A stretch of 64,000 nt of DNA from Blepharisma japonicum (Eukaryota; Ciliophora; Heterotrichea; Heterotrichida; Blepharismidae): contig CATKHK010000001.1 in the NCBI GenBank assembly GCA_949751835.1, positions 372,001 through 436,000 on the forward strand, written 5' to 3'. Positions 22,703-36,322 of the stretch are shown piece by piece (positions within the stretch are counted from its first letter, which is position 1; every line of letters begins with the position of its first letter). Both the position numbers and the translations under genes were made by a program. The notes under the pieces are model-generated. The model did not search any database. It saw only the letters and a program-made list of their open reading frames with translations, and was not told the origin of the DNA.

Positions 22703-23023
22703 AAGTGTACTGCCAACCAACCTACTTGATGGAAGTTTAGCGTGCCTGGCAGCCGTCAAATTTCTAAACGTCTGAAGCAGATCGACTATAGATTTGAAGT
22801 AAGGTGGCATTATCATTTTGGAAAATCTGGCAAGCTAGAGCAAGGGCAAAAGCCCAGGCAAGTCATGGCATTAAATGCTAAAATGGGTATTAAGTTAGGT
22901 TGATGCCAAGACATATTCATGCTGGCCATATTATTTGGTGGAAATGAGGATAGCAAATATTTTCTTCTTATTATAAAGCATGCAGCTTACTGTTTCGAAA
23001 CGTCATGTCTATACAAAAACTAA
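22703..23023 (+). other. Orphan open frame, 106 codons, no clear start (possible gene relic)
   Basis: With UGA as Trp, a frame stays open between a TAA at 22700-22702 and a TAA at 23021-23023. The DNA here is clearly less AT-rich than the flanking spacer. The translation looks protein-like rather than random (VPGSRQISKRLKQIDYRFEV, VRWHYHFGKSGKLEQGQKP) with two Trp-TGA codons. There is no ATG near its start; the first Met is at 22865. It could be an exon whose partner I cannot find, a decayed gene, or a chance frame. No family recognised. Confidence 0.3.
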
Positions 23024-23041
23024 ATATAATTAATTTTTCTT

Positions 23042-23204
23042 ATGATGGATAGCTTTATAATTATTGATCAGAATTATTTGTACTCAATTTTTTCTTCTCT
23101 TAATTATTACTTCAACTCTAAATATGATGGATACTTTATAACTATTGATCAGAATTATTTATACTCAATTTTTTCTTCTCTTAATTATTACTTCAACTCT
23201 AAAC
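23042..23204. repeat. Two-copy 82-bp tandem duplication
   Basis: Copy 1 is 23042-23123 and copy 2 is 23124-23204. They differ by one missing base (GGATAGCTTT versus GGATACTTT) and a few substitutions, so the duplication is fairly recent. It is non-coding in the sense that the short ORF through it only translates the AT-rich unit twice. Confidence 0.9.
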
Positions 23205-23922
23205 ATAAATGTTGCATAAATTTTATAAAAATGAGGACTTTTACTAAGACAATAATAATTTATTACTAGTAATAATCGTTAAACATTTAGTTTCTGTTGC
23301 ATTATCATGCCTTTCCAAAGTATTTCATTGGCAATGATTTGATAAATTTAAAGTAAAAGCACATATTTTCTACTACTTATGGAGTAATAAAAATGTTTTA
23401 TAATCCTAATCATGCAAATCATTATTTTTAATTCGCTAATCCAAATTGCATATAAATAATAAATTGCAAAAATAAATTTTAAATTGAAAAAATATTGCCT
23501 CTAATGAAGAGGAGCATAATGGCTTGGAATTTTATTATTCAACACAATATGGTTTTAAGAAATCAAGTAAGATAAAAGAACGTAGAATTATATGGCATAA
23601 ATTCAATTGCTAATAGATATTTTTGGAATTATTCTATTATCAGGTGAAATATTAATGTAATATCATCTATTTAGTTATTTATGTAATATAATGAATTCTC
23701 TAGAATCTGTAAAACTTTGGCCAGAAAGCTTAATATTCTTGTTAATTTCTTTTATACTAATTTAGATAAATTAGCTTCTCTATCCAACTCTTTTTTCAAC
23801 AAATCTTTAAGATTATTCTAGACATTCTTTAAATTCATTTCATATAGCCTTTGACATCTTTAATTCACCTTTGCTGGATAATTTAACGTATGAATAGCTT
23901 GCTTGTGTATATAAATTAAAAA
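23205..23922. other. AT-rich spacer upstream of aquaporin gene
   Basis: About 700 bp, strongly AT-rich, no open frame of note and no repeat seen. It may hold the aquaporin promoter, but no motif is convincing. Confidence 0.6.
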
Positions 23923-24636
23923 ATGGCGTGGAGAGAATATTTTGCTGAACTGCACGGAACTGCAATGTTGGCATTCATCGTCTTCGCCAGCGACGGAGGA
24001 CCATTTTCTGTTGGCCTAGGTCTTTGGGGAATTATTAACGTTACAGGGTGCATAAGTGGTGCCCATTTCAACCCAGCAGTAACTCTTGGAGTTATCCTCA
24101 ACAAAAAAATTAACAAATCCCTAACAAGCAGCGAATTCATCAAGTTCCTTATTTATATGATAATTCAGCTTGGTGGGGCATTCATTGGAAGTCTTTTTGC
24201 AGAGCTTGTTACAGATTCCCATTTTGGATTCAAAAATCGGCCAGGCCACACCTATCGCGATGTTTTTGTAGGCGAAACAATAGCAACTGGGCATATTGTT
24301 ATGGCTGCTTTAATGATAGGTCACTTAACTACATATAGCTTAATGGCAACATTAGTGCTATGTTTTACAGTAGTCGCTCATATTTTTACAATTGGTCCAA
24401 TCTCTGGAGCTTGCTTCAATCCAGCAGTCGGCATCGCGGTCAGTGTAGTAAAATCTGTTCATTTTAGTGATTCAAGCTATGTTGACCATCTCTGGATCTA
24501 TATTATAGCTCCATTTCTTGGTGTCTTCTATGGAATCATTCCGGCTTTAATTTACTCGAGCGATGACAAATTTAAAGGAAAAAACGTAAAGGATACTCAA
24601 ATGAGCGAAAATTTAATTTTCAAAGAAGATAGCTAA
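23923..24636 (+). CDS. Aquaporin/MIP-family channel
   Basis: A 237-aa protein with the six-helix MIP pattern and both half-helix loops: HFNPAVT (N50-P51-A52) and CFNPAVG (N166-P167-A168). The length is normal. The residue after the second NPA is Val169, where water and glycerol channels nearly always have the selectivity-filter arginine. Other landmarks are ATGHIVMAALMIGH (helix 4) and GVFYGIIPALIY (helix 6). It should conduct water or small neutral solutes across the plasma or contractile-vacuole membrane; the altered filter makes the substrate uncertain. Codon usage is somewhat GC-richer than the neighbours, as for an abundant protein. Confidence 0.93.
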   Translation: MAWREYFAELHGTAMLAFIVFASDGGPFSVGLGLWGIINVTGCISGAHFNPAVTLGVILNKKINKSLTSSEFIKFLIYMIIQLGGAFIGSLFAELVTDSHFGFKNRPGHTYRDVFVGETIATGHIVMAALMIGHLTTYSLMATLVLCFTVVAHIFTIGPISGACFNPAVGIAVSVVKSVHFSDSSYVDHLWIYIIAPFLGVFYGIIPALIYSSDDKFKGKNVKDTQMSENLIFKEDS

Positions 24637-24681
24637 GGAGGAAGATTTTTTCTTTATTTAATCTTTATTAGACGAATTATG

Positions 24682-25572
24682 CTAAAGAGGGGCAGGAATT
24701 ACTAATAAAGCGTTGAGTTTTTGCCATAGATAATGCTTTTCTATGAGATCTAGTGCGCGTGCATTGTGGATCCTTAAATTTCTATCTAGCCCACATGAGT
24801 ATAGCATTCCATCATTTTCTTCAATAGATCTAATAGATCCAACGCTTCTTCCTTTTGTTTTTCCAATGATAATTAATTGTGTATTTATTTTATAAACGTG
24901 CCCAACAGTATCTCCTGCATATACAAATTCTCGGTCTTCTGATAATGCCAATGTATTTATTGCATAATCACAAGATAAATCTTTAGGATTTAGCCTTTGG
25001 ACTTTTACAGCTTTTCTTTGTGCCCTTATGTCATATAATTTCATTTCATTATGAGCTGTGGCAACAAAAAAATCTTTATTGTCTCTTAAACTGCAAGCCA
25101 TGTCTACTACATTTTCGTGTCTTTCCTGAGGTCTGGCTTTCCAAACTGATTGCTTAGTGGTAAAGTCATAAACCCCTACAACATCGCCTTTACCACAAGT
25201 TCCCAAAAAATTATCGAAAATGGTAAAATCTCTGGCTTCATTATAATTTGTTTTGATTTCTTCATCACCAATTTTGATGGATTTATTTGTATACATCGAA
25301 ATAATCAAATCGCCTAGAACTTTTGTTTTTACCAGTTCACTCTTTGTAGGCGTCTGAATATCCGTAAAATTTCCTTCTAAATCCAGTGTTTGGATTTTTC
25401 CATTCTTCCTTGCCACTAAAATGGTGTCTTGATATCGATTGATAGATTTAACGGATTCCCCTCTTTCTTGAGTCCCAGTATGCTTGATATCACCATTATG
25501 ATCAACAACTAAATATTTTTTACATTTGATAAGCCCAGTGTCATCACCTACAACTACCACTGGGTATTGCAT
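24682..25572 (-). CDS. WDR74: WD-repeat ribosome biogenesis factor, WDR74/Nsa1-like
   Basis: A 296-aa seven-blade WD40 protein. The diagnostic C-terminal blades are RSVGSIRSIEENDGMLYSCG and LDRNLRIHNARALDLIEKHY, followed by LWQKLNALLV, closely matching WDR74/Nsa1. Earlier blades include VGVYDFTTKQSVWKARPQ and ATAHNEMKLYDIRAQRKAV. Nsa1 acts in nucleolar pre-60S assembly. The basic C-terminal tail seen in human WDR74 is absent: the protein ends soon after the last blade. Start MQYPVVVVGDD fits the first strand of blade 1. It diverges from the next gene with 36 bp between start codons. Confidence 0.87.
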   Translation of the reverse strand: MQYPVVVVGDDTGLIKCKKYLVVDHNGDIKHTGTQERGESVKSINRYQDTILVARKNGKIQTLDLEGNFTDIQTPTKSELVKTKVLGDLIISMYTNKSIKIGDEEIKTNYNEARDFTIFDNFLGTCGKGDVVGVYDFTTKQSVWKARPQERHENVVDMACSLRDNKDFFVATAHNEMKLYDIRAQRKAVKVQRLNPKDLSCDYAINTLALSEDREFVYAGDTVGHVYKINTQLIIIGKTKGRSVGSIRSIEENDGMLYSCGLDRNLRIHNARALDLIEKHYLWQKLNALLVIPAPL

Positions 25573-25608
25573 GACAAAATAAATATGAAGGCATTGATAA
25601 ATTAGAAA

Positions 25609-26547
25609 ATGTCTCAGTATAACACAAATGACAGCATAGAATTTGACAGATCAAATACACCGTATAGCAGAATGGACGAATATGAAGCCGAAAAAGCTTA
25701 TTCTAATAGAAGAAAACTGCTGGAATCCAGCTTAAAAAAAACTGTAAAACGAAGTTCATCAAGCACAAACCTGACCCAAAAAATGCAGAAAAAAGCACAG
25801 ATTGAGAGAAAATTTGATATTAAAATTCCACAAGAAAATGCTATTTCAAGTTCAACTAGATTTTCTGTGCCACTTTCACAGGTATCTTCGTGTGCGATTC
25901 TTGTAAGTTATAGAATGAAAAATGAAATGGATAGAGTAGGAAGAGATATCCAAGAAAATGCAAATAAAAAAACCATCGGTGAAATCATATATGATAAGCA
26001 AGTGAATTGAAAGAAAAATATTGATAATAAGCTAAGACAACAAAAATGCAAAGAAGAGACTGAAGAAATGAGCCAATGCTCGTTTGAGCCGAAATTTCAA
26101 ACAAAAGTTAGACCTGAAACTACAAAAACTCTTACAAGTATGTATGATAGCCAAAAGCATTGAAAAGACAGTGCAGATTTAAAAAGAAAAAAAGCTTTAG
26201 AAAATAAAATAAAAGAAGAGCTAGAAGACTGCTCATTCAAGCCAAATTTCATATCAAAGCAGCTGAGCTCAAAACACTTTGATTCTACTATCTTTGAGCG
26301 AAATATGAGATGAAAAGAAAACGCTCTAGTTCAGGCGCAAAGAAAATCGAAAGGCAATTTGTTGCAGAATTCAAGTAAAAAATCACCAGTCAAAATCACA
26401 ATGAGACAATTCAAAGAAATCTGTAGTCCTATAAGCAAAGACAAACTAGAAATCAGATATCAGATGCTTGATTCTAGTATTGACTTAATCAGTCAGCAAA
26501 TAGAGAATTCTCTTCAAGCCAGTTTAATAGGCTCGCCATCCAAATAA
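25609..26547 (+). CDS. Unknown charged protein with C-[ST]-F-x-P motifs
   Basis: Predicted 312 aa, with four TGA codons read as Trp. It is rich in Lys, Glu and Ser, and mostly helical or disordered. It contains CSFEPKFQTKV and CSFKPNFISKQ, the Cys-Ser/Thr-Phe-x-Pro motif common in protist cytoskeletal and ciliary proteins of unknown function (a related VECTFNPKIDR occurs in the gene at 39151-40251). Each is preceded by acidic residues and a coiled stretch with Trp. No enzyme domain is visible. Confidence 0.8.
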
Positions 26548-26669
26548 TAATCCTAAAAAATAATACTTATAATTATACCCAAAACTTTTGTGCTATACAA
26601 ATTCTTACTTCATCTTAACTTTCATATTATTCATATAAGTGGTTTTGAAAACCCATAAATTAAATATAT

Positions 26670-29120
26670 ATGAGTTTTTCTGGGTCAGTCAGAACCCCCA
26701 CTAATTCAAAGAGAGCAAACTCCAATGGTGACTTCACATTTGTCACTGTCGCGCCTAAAGGTAATTTTAATGACAATCCTGTAATAAGAAGGCTTAAAAT
26801 AATGCAGGATTCAGAAAAAAAATCGTGGAAAGGGATTGATATAGAAGCGATTGGCAAACCAGGAAATGGGATAAGCAACACTAAAGAACTTTCTGGGTTT
26901 TTAAAATATTATGAAGGAAAATGCACCAAAGTTCTTAACGAATTGTCGAAGGAAGAGGATACAAGGCCCATTCTGCTCACTTTCTCACCAGTTTCAGAAA
27001 ACCAACTGGTAAAGGAAGGGCCGATTCCAAACATTTATAGCAAGGGAAACTTTTTGCAGCAGCGCGAATTGTTATATAGGGTCTATAAAACTGACGCAAG
27101 GCTTGTTAGGTCTGTCTTGGAAATCTCAGGATTGAGCCCTACAGATTCTCACGATTGGAATATCTTATGACTTGGATCAAGCGGCCAGCCTTATTTATAT
27201 GAAGGCTTGAATGAATACCAAAAAATCAATCATTTTCCAAGTTCTTATGAAATTACACGAAAAGACAGAATGCATATCAACCTGTCAGCGATGATCGAAA
27301 AATATGGCATTGAGGATTTTGATTTTATTCCTGAAACTTATCTACTTCCTGATGATTTTAATTTGTTTTATTCACAATTTCAAAAGGATAAACATGCAAA
27401 ATGAATACATAAGCCATGCAATTCATCACAAGGAAAAGGAATTTATTTAGTGGAATCACTATCTGATATCCCTGCAGATGAGCCTTGTGTGGTTTCAAGA
27501 TATATACAAAATCCTTTGCTTATAAATCAATTAAAATTTGACATTAGAATTTATGTCCTTGTTACTTGTTTTGAACCTTTAAGGATTTATATGTTTAAAG
27601 AAGGGTTAGCCAGATTTGCAAGTGAGCCATACACTCCTGATAGTAAAGGCAATAAATATGTTCATTTGACTAATTACAGTGTAAATAAAAAAAATGAAAA
27701 ATTCATACAGAACCAAGATTGAAAACAAGATGACTACGGTCATAAGTGAAGTGTTTCAGCCCTTTGCAAGCACCTTGAAGCCGCTGGTGTGGATATTGAT
27801 TTATTATGAAGCAAAATCTATGATTTGATTATTAAAACAATTATGTCTATAGAAAGCACAGTTGTGGACTCCGTAAAGCAGCTTGCAGTACATAGGAACA
27901 ATTGCTTCGATTTATTAGGTTTTGATATCTTAATAGACTCTGAGCTAAAACCTTGGTTATTAGAAGTAAATTTGTCACCTTCACTTGCGACTGACTCTCC
28001 ATTAGATTTGTTTATTAAAGGAAATTTAATTGCAGATACCCTCAATCTAGTAGGACTTCGTATGTTTGATAGAAAAAAAGAATCTGCTAATAAAATTCGT
28101 TCACGTATAAGAGCAAGACAAAACCAGCTCGCTCAAAGTAGAAATAAAAACAACAACATCAGAGCCAGCTCTCCAGTTGCCCGCAAAAAAGAATATTCAA
28201 TGTCTCAAAGCTTCAAAAATATCTTAAAAGAAACTTTAGAAGAGTACGAGAGACGAGGAAATTTCGTCAGAATTTATCCTTCTAAAGGTTGCAGTATTTA
28301 TGATCACTATTTCACTACTCTTCGGTCTGTAAATAGGACTCTTTATAATTATTTATTCGAAGAGCTTCTTTCACAGAAATCTGATGATCAATTGCCTCCT
28401 CCAGAAATAAAAAGACCGACCTCATCTTCTATGATGAGTCCTATAAAGAGCCACTTTAAGTCTGCACATAAACCTCGCTCAGCTAATATTTCAGTTGACC
28501 ACTCATTAATGCCAGAGTCGTCATTTGAGGAAGAAGAAACTAAGTCAAAAGAGCAATTGAAAGTACTTTCTTCTAATTCTGATTTGAAAGCAAACCCATT
28601 GCCAAGCAAAAAAGAAGGGAGACTAATAATAACAGGAGATGATATTCTGATTGAGTACGTGTCTAGAATTATGCACGCTATAAAAGCCATAAATGAAGAA
28701 AACCTAAAGCCATATTGGAAGATAAACATTGATAACTTCATTTCTCACCAGGTTTGGCACAGTGAGCCAAAGAAATCAGAAAATATGTGAGAAAGGCTAG
28801 AAGAAAGACTTCTGGTGATGAAAACACGAAAAAAGCAAATAAATAACAACGTCGAAGACTTGGAAAGCCAAAAGCACAGCGTATTGCGAGGATTATCAGC
28901 TTCACAAATAGAGAAAATGCTATTAAGCTCCTCGAAAAATGCTGCTCATGAAATAGTATCATGCCTATTTGACCAAGAAGGCAAAGGCGTTTTGACTGGG
29001 ATCATCAAATGGCTCGCCACATCTGCAGCGAACCCTCAGGCTCGTTATTTTAAAGAAAAGCGAAATAGGAAATTTGACGACACTGACCAGCAGACTGCAG
29101 AAGAATCAACCCCTCAGTAA
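26670..29120 (+). CDS. Tubulin tyrosine ligase-like (TTLL) ligase
   Basis: Predicted 816 aa, intron-free, with about seven TGA-Trp codons. The TTL ATP-grasp core spans roughly residues 150-470: IHKPCNSSQGKGIYLV, FDIRIYVLVTCFEPLRIY, YVHLTNYSVNKKN and FDLLGFDILIDSELKPWLLE followed by NLSPSL. The order and motif wording match TTLL4/5-type polyglutamylases, which add glutamate chains to tubulin tails in cilia and cortical microtubules. A C-terminal extension of about 340 residues (basic, Ser-rich, then helical) may bind microtubules; its sequence is not recognised. Which TTLL subfamily it belongs to needs a tree. Confidence 0.9.
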
Positions 29121-29332
29121 GCCTTATTTAGAAAAAGTTCTAGGATATCTCCGACTTCTTCATCATCAATTTTAAACTCTTTTTCATCCAGAAGCAGAAA
29201 AACGTAAGAAATAATTAGATTTGGAGGGAGATTTGGGTGACAATAACTTTAATTTAATATGAATCATTATTTAATATCAAATTTTAATTATAAAGTAATT
29301 TGAATATAAAATTATTAAAGAAATTGATATAA

Positions 29333-32425
<3,093 letters not shown>

Positions 32426-32433
32426 AATATAAA

Positions 32434-33948
32434 ATGGCCCGGGGTTTTGTATTTTTATTTATATTTCCTATTGCGTTTTCTGCTGACTGTAATACAGGGT
32501 GTACCAGCACAATGATAGGCGATGGGGCATGCAATGATGAATGTAATGTTTATGCTTGCAATTGGGATAATGGAGACTGTGGGTCAACTTGCAGTACTTC
32601 ATGTTTAACTACAATGGTTGGAGACGGGGTCTGCCAGTCTTATTGTAATACAGAAAAATGCAGCTACGATTTAAACGATTGTACCTCTTGCAAAAACGCT
32701 GGGTGCACGCTCTCAAATTTAGGTAATGGAGTATGCAATTCAAACTGCGATATCGCTATCTGCAATTATGATAACGGAGAGTGTAACAAATATGTAATAT
32801 ACAACCAAACTTATGATTTAGTAAACTATACACAATCAGAAACCGATGTTAAAGAGTGAAATTATGGAAAAGTCGCTGGAGTTGGCTTAGGGGTATTCTT
32901 GACTATTGTTGCAATTATTATAGGTGTTTTGGTATGCATTATTGGCACAGCAACTCCATGCTTTATTGTAATGTTTATATTGGGAATATTAATTCCTCTG
33001 ATAACATTTTTAATAGTAGGCTTGGCTCCTCATCATAAAAATGAAGAAAAGAACACAGATAATCGGCATGACTATTATTTGGCTGCAAGGATTGTGTTTT
33101 TGGTTATTATGGTCGTTTTTGGACTGTTTTCTTGTGTAAGTGTCGTTAATTTTTATTTCGGGGTGAATCTGAAAACGAGAAGAGTTGATTCAAGAATCAC
33201 TGGGGCTGCACTTGCTGACTTGCTAGAAAAGAAGAATGAGCCACCACAGGAAGGAGGACAGATGCCACAAGGTGATGGGCTCGAAATGCAGCCAGTAAGG
33301 GATCAATCACAGTTTCAAAACCGATCTAGGGGAGATGCAGACCAAACTTATGATCCTTATGGATATATGCAAGATCAGCCACCTAATCGAGAGCAAAGCA
33401 GATTTGTTCAAAGTTTAAGCAGATTTTCTCAGGATCAAAGCAGGTCTGGACCAGATCAAAGCAGATTTGGGCAGGATCAAACCAGACTTGGACCGGATCA
33501 AAGCAGATTTGGGCCAGATCAAAGCAGGTTTGGACCAGATCAAAGCAGGTTTGGGCAGCCAGATCAAAGCAGGTTTGGGCAGCCAGATCAAAGCAGGTTT
33601 GGGCAGGATCAAAGTAGATTTGGTCAAGATCAAGGAAGATTTAATCAAGATCAAGGAAGATTTGGTCAAGATCAAAATATATTCAGTCAAGAGCAAAGCA
33701 GATTTGGCCAAGACCAAAGTAGGTTCAATCCAGATCAAAGTAGATTTGGGCAAGATCCAGGTAGACCTCAAAGCCAAATAAGCACAAATCAAGATCCTAG
33801 AAGATCTCCAACTGGCTACCAAAATGAAATCAGAGAAGATCTTCCAGTCTATCCACCAGGCAGAACTGCAAACAGAGGATATTCAAATGCCCAAAACCAA
33901 TCTAGGAATGGCAATTTATATCAAGATCAAAGATATTCTGGAAAATAA
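32434..33948 (+). CDS. Notch LNR-repeat membrane protein with DQSRFG repeat tail
   Basis: Predicted 504 aa. A signal peptide (FVFLFIFPIAFSA) is followed by three Lin-12/Notch repeats, each with six Cys and the DNGDC-type calcium end (GDGACNDECNVYACNWDNGD and two more). After a TGA-Trp there are three hydrophobic segments (about 150-180, 180-200, 215-240). The tail from about 290 to 450 is a tandem repeat of DQSRFGQ and DQSRFGP units, 7-9 residues long, some with an extra QP. The extracellular LNR and intracellular repetitive, disordered tail layout is inferred. The start is only 8 bp from the divergent USP gene start. No Notch homologue in a strict sense. Confidence 0.88.
33427..33750 (+). 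repeat. In-frame minisatellite encoding (D/E)QSRFG(Q/P) units
   Basis: A 21-27-bp DNA unit around GATCAAAGCAGATTTGG repeats about 14 times inside the LNR-protein gene. Units differ by silent and conservative changes and by a CAGCCA insertion present in two adjacent units, so it has expanded by unequal exchange while staying in frame. Confidence 0.9.
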
Positions 33949-34386
33949 AATTCTTTAACTTATCATAATAATCCTAATTACAAAAATTTAATTTTGCTAC
34001 AGATTTTTAAATTTAGCATATTTAACGTCTGATTATTCTCTAAACCAAGCTATTTGGTTTTATCAATTATAAATAATTAATAAAACATTTTTACATTTTA
34101 CTCAGTTCACGCTTTTGATCCAAACTCTTTGAACAAATTTGTATAGGAAGATCGAACTATCAAAAAAGTTATAATTAGAAAGCTTGCTATTAAATGGATA
34201 AGGCAGAAGTTTGAAGATAATTTTTTGAATAATTGACTCTCAATTATAATACAAATACAAAATGCAGTATAATATTGATATAGAGCATCTTTATATAATT
34301 TACAAAGCACGAAAATAAAATTATCTTACAGTAATTATTAATTTTTTAGTAAAAAGTTTTTTCAGTTTTCCATTTACCAATAATTA
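33949..34386. other. AT-rich spacer, no gene supported
   Basis: About 440 bp. A hydrophobic antisense ORF (34107-34310) lies here but has no support. No repeats or hairpins stand out. Confidence 0.6.
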
Positions 34387-35217
34387 ATGTGTGTTGTAGC
34401 TATAGCTTATTTTGTTCATCCCAAATACCCATTCGTTTTACTTTTTAACAGAGATGAGGCATTCGAAAGACCCTCTTCAGAATTAGGAGAATGAACTGAA
34501 GAATGGGAAGGAATAGTCGGTGGCCGAGATTTGACAGCAGGAGGAACATGGCTTGGGATAAATCACGATGGGAAGTTTGTTGCAGTTACAAACTTTAAAG
34601 ATGAAAACCCACAGACAGAACTGCAAAAAGTTCCAAGCATTACGACTGTGTTGGAAAATCGAGGTGCATTTCTTAGTCGTGGTTTAATCCCTTTACAAAT
34701 TTTGAGAAAAAATGTAAATCTTGTGGAAGAACTTCAAAATATATGAGAAGAAAGATCTCGCTACAGAAGCTTCAATCTATTAGTAGGAGACGTTAAAGGC
34801 TCTGGCCTTTATTATTTTAGCGTAAATCAAACTGAAAACGCTTTTAATGGCTTAAAGCAGCTTGAACAAGGAGTCCATTGTATTTCGAATACTTATATTT
34901 CTAATAATTGGAAAAGGACGATTTCACTTAAAGATGAGCTCGAATTATTTTTAAAAAACCATGAAGAATCTTCTCCACTGGATTTGCTTCCTCTTTTAAC
35001 ACCTGAGCTCTCTAGTGGTGAGCCCACTCAACAAGAAGTGTCGGTTTTCTATAAATCAAGCCCTATAGATATAGGTGAAAAAACTTACACGTTTGGAACA
35101 GTATCATCTACAATTATAACACTTAGCAATTCTGATGAAATTAGTATTCTTGAAAGGAAATGGAGCAGAGACCAATTATCGTATACTGATACGGTTAAAA
35201 ATTTTTTTATATATTAA
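34387..35217 (+). CDS. TANGO2: TANGO2/NRDE-family protein
   Basis: Predicted 276 aa from ATG 34387, with UGA as Trp in GEWTEEWEG, QNIWEERSRY and elsewhere. It has the family N-terminus MCVVAIAYF with Cys2, LLFNRDEAFERPS, GGRDLTAGGTWLGIN and VTNFKDENPQT, and the C-terminal FGTVSSTIITLS. Those are the hallmarks of TANGO2 (NRDE domain, Ntn-like fold). TANGO2 is linked to haem export, acyl-CoA handling and Golgi organisation in other eukaryotes; the biochemical reaction is unsettled. The length equals human TANGO2 (276). A degraded copy follows directly downstream. Confidence 0.93.
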
Positions 35218-35431
35218 AAAATTATTAGTAATACTTGTGCAATGCTTATTTAATTTTAATCTGATAGCTAATAAAGGACTAATAGTTTTACTAGAAAAGA
35301 AAAATTGATCACGCAAGCGAATTTTTACTTTTTTTGAAATAGTTCTTATGCACTCTCACAAGAGAAATAAAATGGTTTCTCTTTAATATTTATTTTTATT
35401 GTTAAAATTTATTTATTTTTAAAATATAAAA

Positions 35432-36262
35432 ATGTGTGTTACAGCAATAGCCCTTTGCTCCCACACTAATTACCCCATTTATTTTACTTTTTAACGAGAT
35501 TAGGTATTTGAAAGGTCAACTTCACAAATGACTGAATGGGCTGGAGAATGGAAAGGAGTAATTGCTGGAAGAGATTTGGTAGTAGGTGGCACATAGCTCT
35601 GGTTTAATGAGGACGGGAAGTTCGCTGTTCTCACAAACTTTCAAGATGTGAACTCTCAATTCGAGCGGCAAGCTAAACCAAGTTTCACTATTGGATCTCA
35701 AAATAAGGGTAAATATCTTAGCTGTGGCTTGGTATCTTTACGATTTTAAAGAAAAATGCAAATATGATAAACGAACTTGTAAGTTTGTGGGAAGAAAGTT
35801 CTCGTTATAGAAGTTTGAGTATATTAAGCGGCGATGTAAATGACTCTCAATTATGCTATTCTAGCATAAATGAAACTGAAAACGCTTTTTCTGGTTTAAA
35901 GTGCTTTGGACCAGGAATCCATTGTATGTCTAACACAGGCATATTCAATGACTGAAAAAGAACAAATTCACTCAAAGATTAGTTGTATTTATTTTTAAAA
36001 ATCATGAGGAATTTTCACAATTAGATTTACTCTCTCTTTTAAACCCTGAGCTATCTAGTAGTGAGCTTACTTAATAGGGAGTGTCAGTTTTCTATAAAGC
36101 AAGCTTGCTAAATATAGGTGAAAAAGATATAACTTTTGGCCCAGTATCCTCTACCATTATAACTGTGAACAACTTAATGAAGTCAATATACTCGAAAAGA
36201 CATGGAGCAAAGACTAATTATTATATAATGATACTTCCAAAAGGCTTTTTTTACAGAATATA
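35432..36262 (+). pseudogene. TANGO2-psi: Decayed tandem duplicate of TANGO2
   Basis: The region begins with an ATG in MCVTAIALCSHTNYPIYF and stays alignable with the upstream TANGO2 gene to the end (WAGEWKGVIAGRDLVVGGT, SINETENAFSGLKCFGPGIH, FGPVSSTIIT). It carries at least seven in-frame TAA/TAG codons (for example in the FNRDE, GGTW and RKN blocks) and at least three frameshifts, near 35755, near 36000 and near 36175. Codon 2 is still Cys. The even spread of substitutions suggests it has been non-functional for some time. The spacer before it (35218-35431) resembles other AT-rich upstream regions, so a whole gene was likely copied. Confidence 0.92.
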
Positions 36263-36322
36263 AATTTTTTATATATAAATACTAAGACAAATTTAAATTT
36301 TGAGATATTTTTTAAGTTATAT

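Noticed and set aside
33415-33822. Long antisense and shifted frames across the DQSRFG repeat
   Set aside because: They only reflect the regular repeat unit; the plus-strand frame continues the LNR protein and is the one with a signal peptide and membrane helices.
34107-34310. Hydrophobic minus-strand frame of 67 codons
   Set aside because: It lies in AT-rich spacer DNA, where such hydrophobic frames are expected by chance, and resembles no family I know.
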